Notes: generated by a model from the letters alone, not told the origin. Counted from the first letter of the stretch, positions 33,061 through 42,971 are shown. The stretch is 64,000 nt of DNA from Christensenella sp. UBA3700 (GCA_002372775.1 DFIJ01000078.1:6961-70960); one strand, 5' to 3'. Numbers and translations are program-made.

Positions 33061-34734
33061 ATGAAAGAAAAGTACAAACCATTAAAAGTTGCTTTCCTTG
33101 GTGGAGTAGGTGAGATTGGAAAGAACCTTACTGCCATTATCTACGGTGAAGATATTTTGCTTGTGGATTGTGGTTCAACTTTCCCAGACACAAATGCTCC
33201 AGGCATCGATTTAATTGTCCCAGATTTTTCATTCTTAGTTGAGAATAAAAAGCATATAAAAGGTCTTGTTGTAACACACGGTCACGAAGATCATATTGGA
33301 GGAATCCCATATCTTTTGAAAGAGATTCCAAACATACCAATATATGGTAGCGACTTAGCTCTTGCAATTCTAAATCATAAGCTTGAAGAAAAGAGAGTTA
33401 ATACAGCAAAGCTTAATGTTGTTAAAGGATTTGATAGCATAAAACTTGGACCATTCACTGTTGAGTTTATTCCAGTAGCTCACTCAATAATTGGTGCATT
33501 TGCTCTTGCTATCACAACTCCACATGGACTTATCTTCCATACTGGAGACTTTAAAATTGACTACACACCAATTGGTAACTCTAAGCCTGTAGATATTTCT
33601 ACATTCGCAAAGATTGGAGCAAGAGGTGTTAAGTTGATGCTTGGTGAATCAACTAATATCGAAAAACCTGGTACTACTATTTCAGAAAAACACGTAGGAA
33701 AGACAATAGACAAAATATTTATGGCAAATCCAGATAAGAGAATTATCGTTGCAACATTTGCCTCAAATGTAAATAGAGTACAACAAATAATTAAGATTGC
33801 TCAAAAAGACGGAAGAAAAGTAGCCTTCTCGGGAAGATCTATGATTGCTATCTCTGAAATGGCAATCGATTTAGGTTTAATGGATGTAGATAAGAAAGAC
33901 TTAGTTGATGTAGATCATGTTAAGGATTATGCTCCTAACCAAGTTTGTATCATATCTACAGGTTCACAAGGCGAACCAATGAGTGCATTAACAAGAATGG
34001 CTAATGGTGAAGATAAGGTTAAGATTCAAGAAGGTGACCTTGTTGTTATATCATCTTCTGCAATTCCTGGTAATGAAAAAGCTATCTATACAGTTATCAA
34101 CAACTTGTACAAGAGAGGAGCTAAAGTTCTATATGGCTCACTTGAAGAATTACACGTATCAGGACACGCTTGTCGTGAAGAATTAAAAATGATGTTATCT
34201 TTGATTCGTCCACAATTCTTCATTCCAGTACATGGCGAATATAGACATTTAAAACAACATGCAAAAATGGCATCAGATATCGGCATTAAAGCAAGCAATA
34301 TAGAGATTGCAGAAATTGGTGACGTTATTGAGATTAAAAAGAATAAGTTGCAAAGATTAGATAAAGTAACAGCCGGCGCATTATTTGTTGATGGTGAAGA
34401 TAATTTATCTCATGACACAATTAAGCAGAGAAAGCAATTATCTAACGAAGGTATGATAGTTGTTGTTTGTGACGTTAATGCTAAGATGCGTACGATAAGA
34501 ACACCTATCACAATAAGAACTTCAGGCTTTGTTGCTAAAGATGAGATTAATAGAGATATTGAACTTACAACTCTAAAGCTATTTAATGAGCAAACAGATG
34601 GTAAGCCATTTGATAAGAATGCCTTTGAAGAAGTTTTAAAGAAGAGAGTTGCAAGAAGAATAACAAAGTTCGTACAACAAAAGCCACTTATCATGCCTAT
34701 TGTTGTAGAGATGGATGAAGATGCCAATGAATAA
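33061..34734 (+). CDS. rnj: Ribonuclease J
   Basis: 557 residues. This is the 5'-3' exonuclease/endonuclease of Firmicutes RNA turnover. The metallo-beta-lactamase motif is THGHEDHIGGIPY near 72-84, followed by HSIIGAFAL, HTGDFKIDYTP near 160 and the beta-CASP region with STGSQGEPMSAL. VHGEYRHLKQHAKMA and the C-terminal domain complete the family length. The ATG has a strong AAGGAGA site. The 3' end overlaps the next gene by up to 20 bases, starting a long coupled run that ends with der. Confidence 0.95.
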   Translation: MKEKYKPLKVAFLGGVGEIGKNLTAIIYGEDILLVDCGSTFPDTNAPGIDLIVPDFSFLVENKKHIKGLVVTHGHEDHIGGIPYLLKEIPNIPIYGSDLALAILNHKLEEKRVNTAKLNVVKGFDSIKLGPFTVEFIPVAHSIIGAFALAITTPHGLIFHTGDFKIDYTPIGNSKPVDISTFAKIGARGVKLMLGESTNIEKPGTTISEKHVGKTIDKIFMANPDKRIIVATFASNVNRVQQIIKIAQKDGRKVAFSGRSMIAISEMAIDLGLMDVDKKDLVDVDHVKDYAPNQVCIISTGSQGEPMSALTRMANGEDKVKIQEGDLVVISSSAIPGNEKAIYTVINNLYKRGAKVLYGSLEELHVSGHACREELKMMLSLIRPQFFIPVHGEYRHLKQHAKMASDIGIKASNIEIAEIGDVIEIKKNKLQRLDKVTAGALFVDGEDNLSHDTIKQRKQLSNEGMIVVVCDVNAKMRTIRTPITIRTSGFVAKDEINRDIELTTLKLFNEQTDGKPFDKNAFEEVLKKRVARRITKFVQQKPLIMPIVVEMDEDANE

Positions 34735-35311
34735 GCTAGAAAAAATTAAAGAAGGATCAAAGGTTGAATTTCTTCCTATCTTATCTGATGAATGCGAACG
34801 CGTTCTATTAGATATTATGAAGAATGAAAAACCAAAAGAGATTTTAGAGATTGGAACTTGCGTTGGTTATTCATCAACAAAAATGCTACTAGCTTCAGAT
34901 GCTCATATTGACACAATTGAGATTGATGAAAATAGAAGAAACGAAGCAATTGAAGTATGGAAAGAATATAACGTTTATGATAGAGTCACATCTTATCTTG
35001 GGGATGTAAATGACATCTTAACAAATGTTGTAAAAGATAAAGTTTATGATTTCATCTTTATTGATGGACCTAAATCTAGATACTTAGAACATTTAAAGAT
35101 TGTTATGCCACATATAAGAAAAGATGGAATTATCTTAGCGGATGATGTTTTATTCTTTGGTTTAGTTAATGGGGATGAATGGGTTCCTCATAAACATAGA
35201 ACAATAGTTACTCATTTAAGAGAGTTTATGAAGTACATAAAATCTTGCGACGAGTTGGATGTAAAAATAATAGATGAAGGTAACGGTATTGCCGTTATGA
35301 GAAGGAAATAA
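34715..35311 (+). CDS. trmR: O-methyltransferase, TrmR (YrrM) type: tRNA 5-hydroxyuridine methyltransferase
   Basis: 198 residues, class I SAM methyltransferase of the COMT-like family. The SAM loop is LEIGTCVGYSSTKML near 43-57, the acidic DTIEIDENR follows, and the metal-site DFIFIDGPKSRY and ILADDVLFFGLV are present. In Bacillus TrmR turns ho5U34 into mo5U34 in tRNAs. The next gene is the U32 protein TrhP that helps make ho5U34, which supports this assignment. Three in-frame ATGs (34715, 34721, 34727) overlap the rnj end. The first is used here, but the choice is uncertain. Confidence 0.85.
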   Translation: MKMPMNKLEKIKEGSKVEFLPILSDECERVLLDIMKNEKPKEILEIGTCVGYSSTKMLLASDAHIDTIEIDENRRNEAIEVWKEYNVYDRVTSYLGDVNDILTNVVKDKVYDFIFIDGPKSRYLEHLKIVMPHIRKDGIILADDVLFFGLVNGDEWVPHKHRTIVTHLREFMKYIKSCDELDVKIIDEGNGIAVMRRK

Positions 35312-36543
35312 TGAAGAGAGTTGAGTTATTAGCGCCTGCTGGGGATTTCAATAAGTTAAAAACTGCTATCCATTTTGGAGCAGATGCAGTTTATGTTGGA
35401 GGAAGTTGCTTTAGTTTAAGAGCAAATTCTAAGAACTTTACTAAAGAGGAACTTCAAGAAGCAGTTAAATATACACATGACCATGGAAAGACTATTCACG
35501 TTGCAGTAAATATTTTTGCTAACAATGATGATTTCGATAGTCTTAAGGATTATTTAGTTGAATTACAAGAAATTGGTGTAGATGCAGTTATTATTGCAGA
35601 CCCTGGTATTATTACACTTTGCAAAGAAGTTGCACCAAAACTTGAAATCCATTTATCTACTCAAGCAAATACTACAAATAAGTATTCTGCAAAATTCTGG
35701 GCAGACAATGGAGTTAAGAGAGTAGTTCTTGCAAGAGAAACACAATTAAAAGACATAAAGCCAATGAGAGAATATCTACCAGAGGATATAGATATTGAAG
35801 CTTTCGTTCATGGTGCTATGTGTGTTTCATATAGTGGTAGATGTCTACTTTCTAACGCACTAACAGGAAGAAGCGCAAATAGAGGTGCTTGTGTTCAACC
35901 ATGTAGATGGGAATATGAAATTGTTGAAAAGAATAGACAAGGTCAACCTCTAACAATCGGTGAAGATCAAAATGGTAGAGGAACTTACATTATGAATAGT
36001 AAGGACCTTAATATGATTGAACATATCGGAGAGTTAATTGAAAGCGGCGTTTCGTCATTTAAAGTTGAAGGAAGAATGAAATCTCCATATTATGTTGCAT
36101 CAGTAATTAATGCATATAGAAAAGCTATCGATGCTTACTATGCAGATCCTAAAAACTATAAGCTTGATCAAAGAGTAGTCGATGAATTATTCAAGAATGC
36201 TCATAGGGATTACACAACTGGATTCTACTTTGGAGAACATAATTCTATTTGTCTTGAGACGTCTCAACCAAAATGTGATTATGAATTCATGGCAGAAGTT
36301 GTTGGATATGATGAAGAAAAAGGAATGCTTATTGTTGAAATGAGAAATAGATTCAAAAAGGGTGATACTTTAGAGATTCTATCTAACAACAGTGAGTATT
36401 GGAATAAAGAAATCGTTATTGATGAAATGTATGATATGAAGTTAAAGCCAGTTGATGATGCAAAATTAGTTCAACAAAGACTTTATATTAAAACAAATAT
36501 GAAACTTACAGAAAGAGACATTTTAAGAAAGAGGGTTAGATGA
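35311..36543 (+). CDS. trhP: U32 family protein TrhP: tRNA 5-hydroxyuridine synthesis
   Basis: 410 residues, formerly 'peptidase U32'. The opening VELLAPAGDFNKLKTAIHFG and the signature EAFVHGAMCVSYSGRCLLS near 168 are clear, followed by RGACVQPCRWEYE with cysteines likely to hold an Fe-S cluster. TrhP works in the prephenate-dependent formation of 5-hydroxyuridine at tRNA position 34. It overlaps trmR by one base, so both steps of the ho5U/mo5U pathway are coupled. The next gene overlaps by ATGA. Confidence 0.9.
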   Translation: MKRVELLAPAGDFNKLKTAIHFGADAVYVGGSCFSLRANSKNFTKEELQEAVKYTHDHGKTIHVAVNIFANNDDFDSLKDYLVELQEIGVDAVIIADPGIITLCKEVAPKLEIHLSTQANTTNKYSAKFWADNGVKRVVLARETQLKDIKPMREYLPEDIDIEAFVHGAMCVSYSGRCLLSNALTGRSANRGACVQPCRWEYEIVEKNRQGQPLTIGEDQNGRGTYIMNSKDLNMIEHIGELIESGVSSFKVEGRMKSPYYVASVINAYRKAIDAYYADPKNYKLDQRVVDELFKNAHRDYTTGFYFGEHNSICLETSQPKCDYEFMAEVVGYDEEKGMLIVEMRNRFKKGDTLEILSNNSEYWNKEIVIDEMYDMKLKPVDDAKLVQQRLYIKTNMKLTERDILRKRVR

Positions 36544-37862
36544 AAAAGACTGTAGTTATTTTTTATTCAAAGGGGTATTGCGATCAAGTAGCTATCGCAT
36601 TAAAAGAGTATTATGCAACAAAGCAGCAAGAAGTAAATGCTATTCTTATCGATGAGGATGATTATTCTAACTTCCATTTTGCAAATTTCCGCAGAAATTT
36701 GTATAAATTCTCAGCTAGAAACACTCCAATTTTCAATAAGTTATTAGGATTCTTCCAAGATAGACAATACGAATCTAGAATTAGAAGAAGCTTTAAAGAA
36801 GAGAATGAAGGTGTAGATAAGATTGAAACTCAAATTGATGCTGATGCAAATCAAGCTGCCAATAAGAGTTCTGCTCTTTCTAATTTAAAACTAAGAATGC
36901 GTCAAGTGGATGTTATTCTTAAGAGATTTATGCCAGAAGCAATTGTTTGTACTACAGCACAATCTTTAAAGAGAGTTTTAGTTGCTAGAGCAAGACTTGG
37001 ATATAACAAGATGAAAGTCTTTTCTGCTATTTCTGATTTCTATGCTCATAAGGGATTCATTCTAAAGGGTGTAGATAAATATCTTGTTTCTAATATGGCA
37101 ATAAAACAAGCACTTCAAGCTTATAGAATTCAAGAAGAAGATGTTGAAGTTGTAGGCCATCCAGTTAGAAATGGTGTTGAGAAAGTTTACGATAAGCAAG
37201 AAGTAATGAATTATCTAGGCATTGAGAATAAGGAATTACCAACACTTGTTGTTGCTGGTGGTAGATACGGCTCAAGCAGAATTAAAACAGCAATCAAAGA
37301 TGTAATTCAATTTGCAGATAGAGCAAACATTATTGTCCTTTCAGATAATTCTCAATCAGTACGTACATTTGTAAATCAAATTTGCAGCAGTTTAAAGATT
37401 ACAAATAATGTTTATCAAATAGATTCAATTGACGATATCGCAAAGATTTACTCAATTGCAAACTGTGTAATTTGTACTCCAACTGCATATATGACATTTG
37501 AAGTTATTGCAAGAGGAATTCCTTGTGTTCTTACAAGTCCAATCGACTATAGAGAAAAAGGAAACTTTGAATATTTAACAAACAATGGTTTCGCACTTGC
37601 TGGAAGTGACTCAGAAAGATTAATAGCTGGTCTTACAAGTATCGTAAATAATGATGATGATTGTAAAGAATTCATTGATTCAATCAAGGGCGTATTTAAG
37701 TTAAACGATGTTAAGAAGTATGGTGATTATATCCTATCTCAAACAGAAGTTAACGAAGACAATAAGATTGTTTCTATCGATGATGTTGTTCTTCCAAAAA
37801 GAGCAGAAATTATTGAAGACGAAATTGCAGACAAAAAGACAAAGAAGAAGGGAAAGAAATAA
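36540..37862 (+). CDS. GT-B glycosyltransferase of the MGDG synthase/UgtP/MurG type
   Basis: 440 residues. The N-terminal part resembles the MGDG-synthase acceptor domain. The C-terminal nucleotide-sugar part shows TLVVAGGRYGSSRIKTAI near 233 and TPTAYMTFEVIARGIPCVLTSP near 315, followed by EKGNFEYL. Diacylglycerol glucosyl/galactosyltransferases carry these motifs, so glycolipid synthesis at the membrane face is likely. A charged linker at about 80-110 and a Lys-rich tail (KKTKKKGKK) are unusual and could aid membrane association. It overlaps trhP by 4 bases and the next gene by one. Confidence 0.78.
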   Translation: MKKTVVIFYSKGYCDQVAIALKEYYATKQQEVNAILIDEDDYSNFHFANFRRNLYKFSARNTPIFNKLLGFFQDRQYESRIRRSFKEENEGVDKIETQIDADANQAANKSSALSNLKLRMRQVDVILKRFMPEAIVCTTAQSLKRVLVARARLGYNKMKVFSAISDFYAHKGFILKGVDKYLVSNMAIKQALQAYRIQEEDVEVVGHPVRNGVEKVYDKQEVMNYLGIENKELPTLVVAGGRYGSSRIKTAIKDVIQFADRANIIVLSDNSQSVRTFVNQICSSLKITNNVYQIDSIDDIAKIYSIANCVICTPTAYMTFEVIARGIPCVLTSPIDYREKGNFEYLTNNGFALAGSDSERLIAGLTSIVNNDDDCKEFIDSIKGVFKLNDVKKYGDYILSQTEVNEDNKIVSIDDVVLPKRAEIIEDEIADKKTKKKGKK

Positions 37863-38149
37863 TGATTAAACACGTAGTAATGTATAGCTTATTTGATGCT
37901 TCAGAAGAAAACAAGGAAGCATTAAAGAATAAATTCCTTTCAATGAAAGGAAAAATTGATGTATTAAAGGACATTGAATCAGGAGTAGATTATCTAAAAT
38001 CTGGAAGAAGTTATGATGTTGTATTAATTTGCACATTTGAAACAAAGAAGGATTTAGAAACTTACGCTACACATCCAGTACATTTACCAGTACTTGCATA
38101 TGTAAAACCTCTAGTTAGAGAATCTCACTCTGTTGATTTTGAGTATTAA
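37862..38149 (+). CDS. Dabb (stress-responsive alpha/beta barrel) domain protein
   Basis: A 95-residue protein with the Dabb/ferredoxin-like fold: MIKHVVMYSLFD at the start, GVDYLKSGRSYDVVLICTFET in the middle and YATHPVHLPVLAYVKPLV near the end (the H-P-x-H motif). The family is common and small, often a dimer, and its activity is mostly unknown. It is coupled by one base to the glycosyltransferase and lies 2 bases before the radical SAM gene. Confidence 0.88.
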   Translation: MIKHVVMYSLFDASEENKEALKNKFLSMKGKIDVLKDIESGVDYLKSGRSYDVVLICTFETKKDLETYATHPVHLPVLAYVKPLVRESHSVDFEY

Positions 38150-38151
38150 TT

Positions 38152-39438
38152 ATGGCAGTAGTAATTGGTGTTGATAAAGGTTCTATAGCTGAAGAAATGG
38201 GAGTAGAAGTTGGGGATGAGCTTCTTGGCTTTAATGGTGAGCCAATAGAAGATATCCTTGATTACTATTACTATGACAGCCAAGAAAAGTTTGTTATCAA
38301 TATGAAAGCAAAGCAAGGCGACATAGTTGACCTTGAAATAGAAAAGGATTTAAACGAGCAACTTGGAATGTCGCTTGATGATTCTGTGCAATTAAATCCT
38401 ATTGTTTGCAAAAACAAATGCAAATTCTGCTTCGTAGATCAATTACCAAAGGGCCTAAGAAAAACATTGTATGTAAAAGATGACGACTATAGATTGTCAT
38501 TTGTTAGTGGTAGCTTTGTTACTATGACAAATGTTGGACAACACGAATTAGATAGAATAGTTAAATTGCAACTATCTCCACTATACATATCCGTTCATGC
38601 TTTTACACCAAGTATAAAAACTAAATTGATTGCTAATCCAAATGGTGAAAAATTATTTGACCAAATGCATTTTTTAGCCGCACATGGTATTAGAATGCAT
38701 ACTCAAATTGTTATGTGTAAGGATTTAAATGATGGCGAGGAGTTAAAAAAGACATTAACTGAACTTGCTAAATTAAGACCTAGCGTACAAACAATCGCTG
38801 TTGTTCCTGTCGGAATGACAACACATAGAGAAGGATTATCTGATCTAAAACCAGTAGATAAGCAATGTGCTATAGACACAATTAAGATGGTTGAAGCTTT
38901 TAATAAGGAGCAAGGTGGATTGTTCTGTTGGTGTTCAGATGAATTCTACGTTAAAGCTGATCTTCCTGTTCCATCACTTGAATATTATGGAAAGCTTGAT
39001 CAAATTGAAAATGGTATAGGTCTTTGTAGAGTCTTTGTTGATGCTGCAAAAGATGAACTTGCAAATGTTAACGTTTGTGATAAAAAAGCGACAATTGGTC
39101 TTATAACAGGACAATCATTCAAGGGATATCTAAAAAAAGTTACAGAAATGATTAATGAGAAATATCCAAATGTTGAGTTTAAGATATATGACATTATCAA
39201 TAATTTCTTTGGGACAACAATTACTGTAGCAGGTTTAATTACTGGAACAGATATTGTTGCTCAAGTAAAGGATGCTCCTAAAGATATTGTTATACCAGCA
39301 ACAATGCTAAGAGAGTTTACTACAACATTCTTAGATGGTATGACTGTTGAAGGACTTGAAAATAAATTAAATGCAAAAATACACGTTAGCCAAGGTGGTG
39401 CAAGCTTGGTTAAGATAGTAGGAGAAATAGTTAAATGA
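38152..39438 (+). CDS. DUF512 family radical SAM protein (PDZ-like N-terminus)
   Basis: 428 residues. The N-terminal ~60 look like a PDZ domain (VVIGVDKGSIAEEMGVEVGD). Residues about 84-102 carry CKNKCKFCFVDQLPKGLR, with the CxxxCxxC cluster motif, and SGSFVTMTNVG follows. The C-terminal DUF512 domain (CRVFVDAAKDEL, VNVCDKKATIGLITGQS) ends at about 428. The family is conserved in Clostridia next to Der, as here. Its function is unknown, possibly ribosome- or tRNA-linked. There is no obvious ribosome site at the ATG, so translation may depend on the preceding gene. Confidence 0.88.
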   Translation: MAVVIGVDKGSIAEEMGVEVGDELLGFNGEPIEDILDYYYYDSQEKFVINMKAKQGDIVDLEIEKDLNEQLGMSLDDSVQLNPIVCKNKCKFCFVDQLPKGLRKTLYVKDDDYRLSFVSGSFVTMTNVGQHELDRIVKLQLSPLYISVHAFTPSIKTKLIANPNGEKLFDQMHFLAAHGIRMHTQIVMCKDLNDGEELKKTLTELAKLRPSVQTIAVVPVGMTTHREGLSDLKPVDKQCAIDTIKMVEAFNKEQGGLFCWCSDEFYVKADLPVPSLEYYGKLDQIENGIGLCRVFVDAAKDELANVNVCDKKATIGLITGQSFKGYLKKVTEMINEKYPNVEFKIYDIINNFFGTTITVAGLITGTDIVAQVKDAPKDIVIPATMLREFTTTFLDGMTVEGLENKLNAKIHVSQGGASLVKIVGEIVK

Positions 39439-40763
39439 AGAGATTACCACTAATAGCGATAGTCGGAAGACCTAACGTAGGAAAAAGCACGCTTTTCAAC
39501 AAGATAGTTGGAAAGAGAGTTTCTATTGTTGAGGACTTTGAAGGTGTTACAAGAGATAGAGTGTATTGTGACGCAGAATGGTGCGGACGTAAATTTACAC
39601 TAATAGATACAGGCGGTCTTGATGTTAAGAGCGAAGATATAATGTGGTCACATATTAGAACACAAGCAGAGCTTGCAATTGATCTTGCAGATGCAATTAT
39701 CTTTGTTGTTGATGGAAGAGTTGGTGTTACTCAAAACGATATTGAAGTATCTGACATTTTGAAAAAGACAAGTAAGCCAGTAATTATTGCAGCAAACAAA
39801 GTAGATAATAACGATACCACAAATGTATATGATTTCTATGATTTAGCAGTAGGAGAAGTAATTCCTTTATCTGCAGAGCATGGAAGTGGCGTTGGAGATT
39901 TATTAGACGCAGTTCTTGCAAACGTTGATGCTTCTCAATTTGAAAATGAAGATGAAGATGTTTTAAAGATTGCTATCGTTGGAAAACCAAACGCAGGAAA
40001 GAGCTCTTTAACTAATAAGATTTTAGGGAAAGAAAGAGTTATCGTTTCTGATATTGCTGGAACAACACGTGATGCTATAGATACACCTTTTACATATAAT
40101 GGTAGAAAGTGCAAGATTATTGATACAGCAGGTATTAGAAAGAAAGCATCAGTTGAGGAAGGTATTGAACAATATTCAGTATTAAGATCATTAGCTGCTA
40201 TTAGAGAAGCTGATGTTGTATTAATAGTTATTGATGCTTATTCAGGTTTTTCAGAACAAGACACAAAGATTTGTGGTTATGTTCATGAACAAGGAAAACC
40301 ATCAGTTATTCTAATGAATAAATGGGATTTAATTGAAAAGGATACTCATACAGTAAATGTATTTAATGAGGATCTAAAGAGAGAATTGAATTTCATGGAT
40401 TATTTTGTACCTCTATATATCTCTGCAAAAACAGGTCAAAGAGTAGATAGAGTATTAAAAGCAATTTTTGAAGTTTATGAAGAAGCTTCTAAGCGTGTAG
40501 CAACTGGCGTATTAAATGATATTATTGCTGATGCCATCGTTGCTAATGAACCACCAAGCGTTCACGGAAAGAGATTAAGAGTATATTATGTAACTCAAGC
40601 GCAAACAAATCCACCAGTGTTCTTGTTCTTTGTTAACGACACATCATTAATGCACTTTAGTTATTTAAGATATTTAGAGAATGTTTTAAGAAAGACATTC
40701 GTATTTAAAGGAACACCTATAAAACTAATTATTAGAGAAAAAGGTGAAGAAGACAAAAAGTAG
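39435..40763 (+). CDS. der: Ribosome-assembly GTPase Der
   Basis: 442 residues with two tandem G domains, the mark of Der/EngA. P-loops are GRPNVGKST near residue 11 and GKPNAGKSS near 180, with DTGG/DTAG switch motifs (IDTGGLDV, IDTAGIRKKA). NKVD and NKWD read guanine. A C-terminal KH-like domain ends in ASKRVATGVLNDII and the following residues. It matures the 50S subunit. It overlaps the DUF512 gene by 4 bases (ATGA), ending the translationally coupled run. Confidence 0.96.
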   Translation: MKRLPLIAIVGRPNVGKSTLFNKIVGKRVSIVEDFEGVTRDRVYCDAEWCGRKFTLIDTGGLDVKSEDIMWSHIRTQAELAIDLADAIIFVVDGRVGVTQNDIEVSDILKKTSKPVIIAANKVDNNDTTNVYDFYDLAVGEVIPLSAEHGSGVGDLLDAVLANVDASQFENEDEDVLKIAIVGKPNAGKSSLTNKILGKERVIVSDIAGTTRDAIDTPFTYNGRKCKIIDTAGIRKKASVEEGIEQYSVLRSLAAIREADVVLIVIDAYSGFSEQDTKICGYVHEQGKPSVILMNKWDLIEKDTHTVNVFNEDLKRELNFMDYFVPLYISAKTGQRVDRVLKAIFEVYEEASKRVATGVLNDIIADAIVANEPPSVHGKRLRVYYVTQAQTNPPVFLFFVNDTSLMHFSYLRYLENVLRKTFVFKGTPIKLIIREKGEEDKK

Positions 40764-40797
40764 TTAAAAATTTTTATTAAAATGGAGATATAGAAAA

Positions 40798-42066
40798 ATG
40801 AATTATTTAGAACTTAGTAAAGAAAAGAAAGCTCAACTTCTTGATGAAGTAAACAAAGAGTTCAACGCCTTCGTTGCAAAAGGTTACAAGGTTGATATCT
40901 CAAGAGGAAAGCCATGTTCAGAACAATTAGACATTGGTATGGAAATGTTTAAGGGTATTGATAAAGCTTTAGAAAGCATGCCAAAGAACTATAGAAACTA
41001 TGGTATGTTATCTGGTATTCCAGAAATGCAACAATTATTTGCTGACATGTTAGGTTTAAAGCCAGCTAATATCATTGTTGGTGGCAGCAGTTCATTAAAC
41101 TTGATGTACGATACTATCCAAAGAGCTTTACAATTTGGTGTTTGTGGTGAAAAGCCATGGAATGATTCAAAGGTTAAGTTTATTTGCCCAATTCCAGGTT
41201 ATGATAGACACTTTGCAATCTGCGAACATTTCGGTATTGAAATGATCTCAGTTCCAATGAACGAAGATGGTCCTATTATGGATGTTGTTGAAAAATTAGT
41301 TTCATTAGATGATTCAATCAAGGGTATTTGGTGCGTGCCTAAGTATTCAAACCCATCTGGTTGCGTATATTCAAATGAAGTTGTAGATAGACTTGCAAAG
41401 ATGAAGACAAAGGCAAAAGATTTCAGAATTTTCTGGGATAATGCGTATGTTGTTCATGATTTAACAGATACTCCAGAAAAGTTAGCCAACATTATGACAG
41501 TTGCTGAAAAGTATGGTAACGAAGATAGAATCTATGAATTCGCTTCAACATCTAAGGTAACTCTTGCTGGTGCTGGTGTAGCTTGTATCGGTGCTTCTGA
41601 AAAGAACATTAAGGATATCTTATCTCACTTAACAATTGAAACAATCAGTTACGATAAGGTTAACCAATATATCCATTATTTATTCTTAAAGGATATGAAC
41701 AATATTGCTGCTATCATGAAGAAGCAAAGAGAAGTAATTAAACCTAAGTTCGATAAATTCATTAATGCATTCACAGAGGAATTCTCTACAGATAGCAATA
41801 TCGCTAAGTGGACAAATCCAAAGGGTGGATATTTCATTACTCTTGATGTATATCAAGGATGTGCTAAGCGTGTTTACGAATTATGTAAAGAAGCTGGCTT
41901 AACATTAACAAAGGCTGGAGCTCCATTCCCATATGGAAGAGATGATGATGACAAGACATTAAGAATTGCTCCAACATTTACATCAACATCAGATTTAGAT
42001 ATCTCAATCGCTATCTTAATTTGTTGCGTAAAGAAGGCTTGTCTTGAAAAGTTATTAGAGGACTAA
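40798..42066 (+). CDS. Aspartate aminotransferase, class I subgroup Ic type
   Basis: A 422-residue PLP aminotransferase. DISRGKPCSEQLD near 33, NYGMLSGIPEMQQLFADML, the PLP-binding SSSLNLMYD, NPSGCVYS and the PLP lysine in FASTSKVTLAGAGVA near 252 are visible. The pattern is that of the AT-Ic group (Pfam alanine-aspartate aminotransferase), which uses aspartate or alanine. It fits the oxaloacetate, glutamate and asparagine enzymes elsewhere in the window. It has GGAGAT upstream and precedes yfcE by 4 bases. Confidence 0.87.
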   Translation: MNYLELSKEKKAQLLDEVNKEFNAFVAKGYKVDISRGKPCSEQLDIGMEMFKGIDKALESMPKNYRNYGMLSGIPEMQQLFADMLGLKPANIIVGGSSSLNLMYDTIQRALQFGVCGEKPWNDSKVKFICPIPGYDRHFAICEHFGIEMISVPMNEDGPIMDVVEKLVSLDDSIKGIWCVPKYSNPSGCVYSNEVVDRLAKMKTKAKDFRIFWDNAYVVHDLTDTPEKLANIMTVAEKYGNEDRIYEFASTSKVTLAGAGVACIGASEKNIKDILSHLTIETISYDKVNQYIHYLFLKDMNNIAAIMKKQREVIKPKFDKFINAFTEEFSTDSNIAKWTNPKGGYFITLDVYQGCAKRVYELCKEAGLTLTKAGAPFPYGRDDDDKTLRIAPTFTSTSDLDISIAILICCVKKACLEKLLED

Positions 42067-42070
42067 TTAT

Positions 42071-42607
42071 ATGAAGATATTAATTGCATCAGACATTCAT
42101 GGTTCGCAATACTATGCTAAGAAATTAGTAGATAGATTTAATGCGGAAAAAGCAGATAAAATGGTGCTTCTTGGAGATGTTTATAACCATGGTCCAAGAA
42201 ACCCATTTCCAAAGGACTATAATCCAATGGGAGTTGCTGCTATTCTAAACTCAATTAAGGATAAACTTATTGTAGTTAAAGGTAATTGCGATAGTGAAGT
42301 TGATCAAATGATATCTGAATTCACATTTGTTGAGAGCGCTCAACTTTATGTCGATGGAAAGGTTATTACATGTACACATGGTCATAAGCTAAACAAAGAC
42401 AACATGGATACAAGTGTTGGTGATGTTTTAGCTTATGGACATTTCCATACGAACTTTATGGAAAGAGTAAACGGAGTCTTGGTAGTAAATCCAGGTTCTG
42501 TGTCTCTTCCTAAAGAAAATTCCGTTTCTGGCTATCTTTTATTATTTAATAATAATATGATACAATATAATATAGAAGGGGAATTAATTCAACAAGAAAC
42601 AATCTAG
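42071..42607 (+). CDS. yfcE: YfcE-type metallophosphodiesterase
   Basis: 178 residues with all four metallophosphoesterase blocks: SDIHG near residue 8, LLGDVYNHGP near 34, KGNCDSEVD near 76 and THGHK plus YGHFHTNF from about 103-125. The family hydrolyses phosphodiesters with manganese; the natural substrate in bacteria is unclear. It follows the aminotransferase by 4 bases (site GAGG), forming a two-gene unit. Confidence 0.9.
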   Translation: MKILIASDIHGSQYYAKKLVDRFNAEKADKMVLLGDVYNHGPRNPFPKDYNPMGVAAILNSIKDKLIVVKGNCDSEVDQMISEFTFVESAQLYVDGKVITCTHGHKLNKDNMDTSVGDVLAYGHFHTNFMERVNGVLVVNPGSVSLPKENSVSGYLLLFNNNMIQYNIEGELIQQETI

Positions 42608-42635
42608 TAGATATTTATCCGTAGGGGGAAGTAGA

Positions 42636-42941
42636 ATGTCAAAAAAAGGTTCTTCTGGATATTCAGGCAGCACAGTTGTAAACTTTGCATGTTTAATTGC
42701 TATAGTTATCGCTATAGTTATTTGGGTATTACAAATCGTATATAAATATACTGATTGGACTTTTATTGGCAGTATTAATGGTGTTTTATCCATCGTAAAA
42801 GATGTTTTGTTAGCCGTCGTTGTTTTCCTTTGCGGTATTCGCTACGCCTTATCAATGAAAGATTCTACAACTAGAACTATATTGCTAATCTTATGCATAA
42901 TGTTTGCAGTCCTATTTATTGTTGGGATTGTATTACTATAA
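42636..42941 (+). CDS. Small three-helix membrane protein, unknown
   Basis: 101 residues. A Gly/Ser-rich N-terminus precedes hydrophobic helices at about 15-37, 50-68 and 79-100. I recognise no family. A strong GGGGGAAG site and its place before the secreted LRR protein (30-base gap) suggest co-transcription. It may be a membrane accessory for an envelope function, which is inference. Confidence 0.65.
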   Translation: MSKKGSSGYSGSTVVNFACLIAIVIAIVIWVLQIVYKYTDWTFIGSINGVLSIVKDVLLAVVVFLCGIRYALSMKDSTTRTILLILCIMFAVLFIVGIVLL

Positions 42942-42971
42942 CTATAAAATAAACTCTACTCGGAGGGGCTT

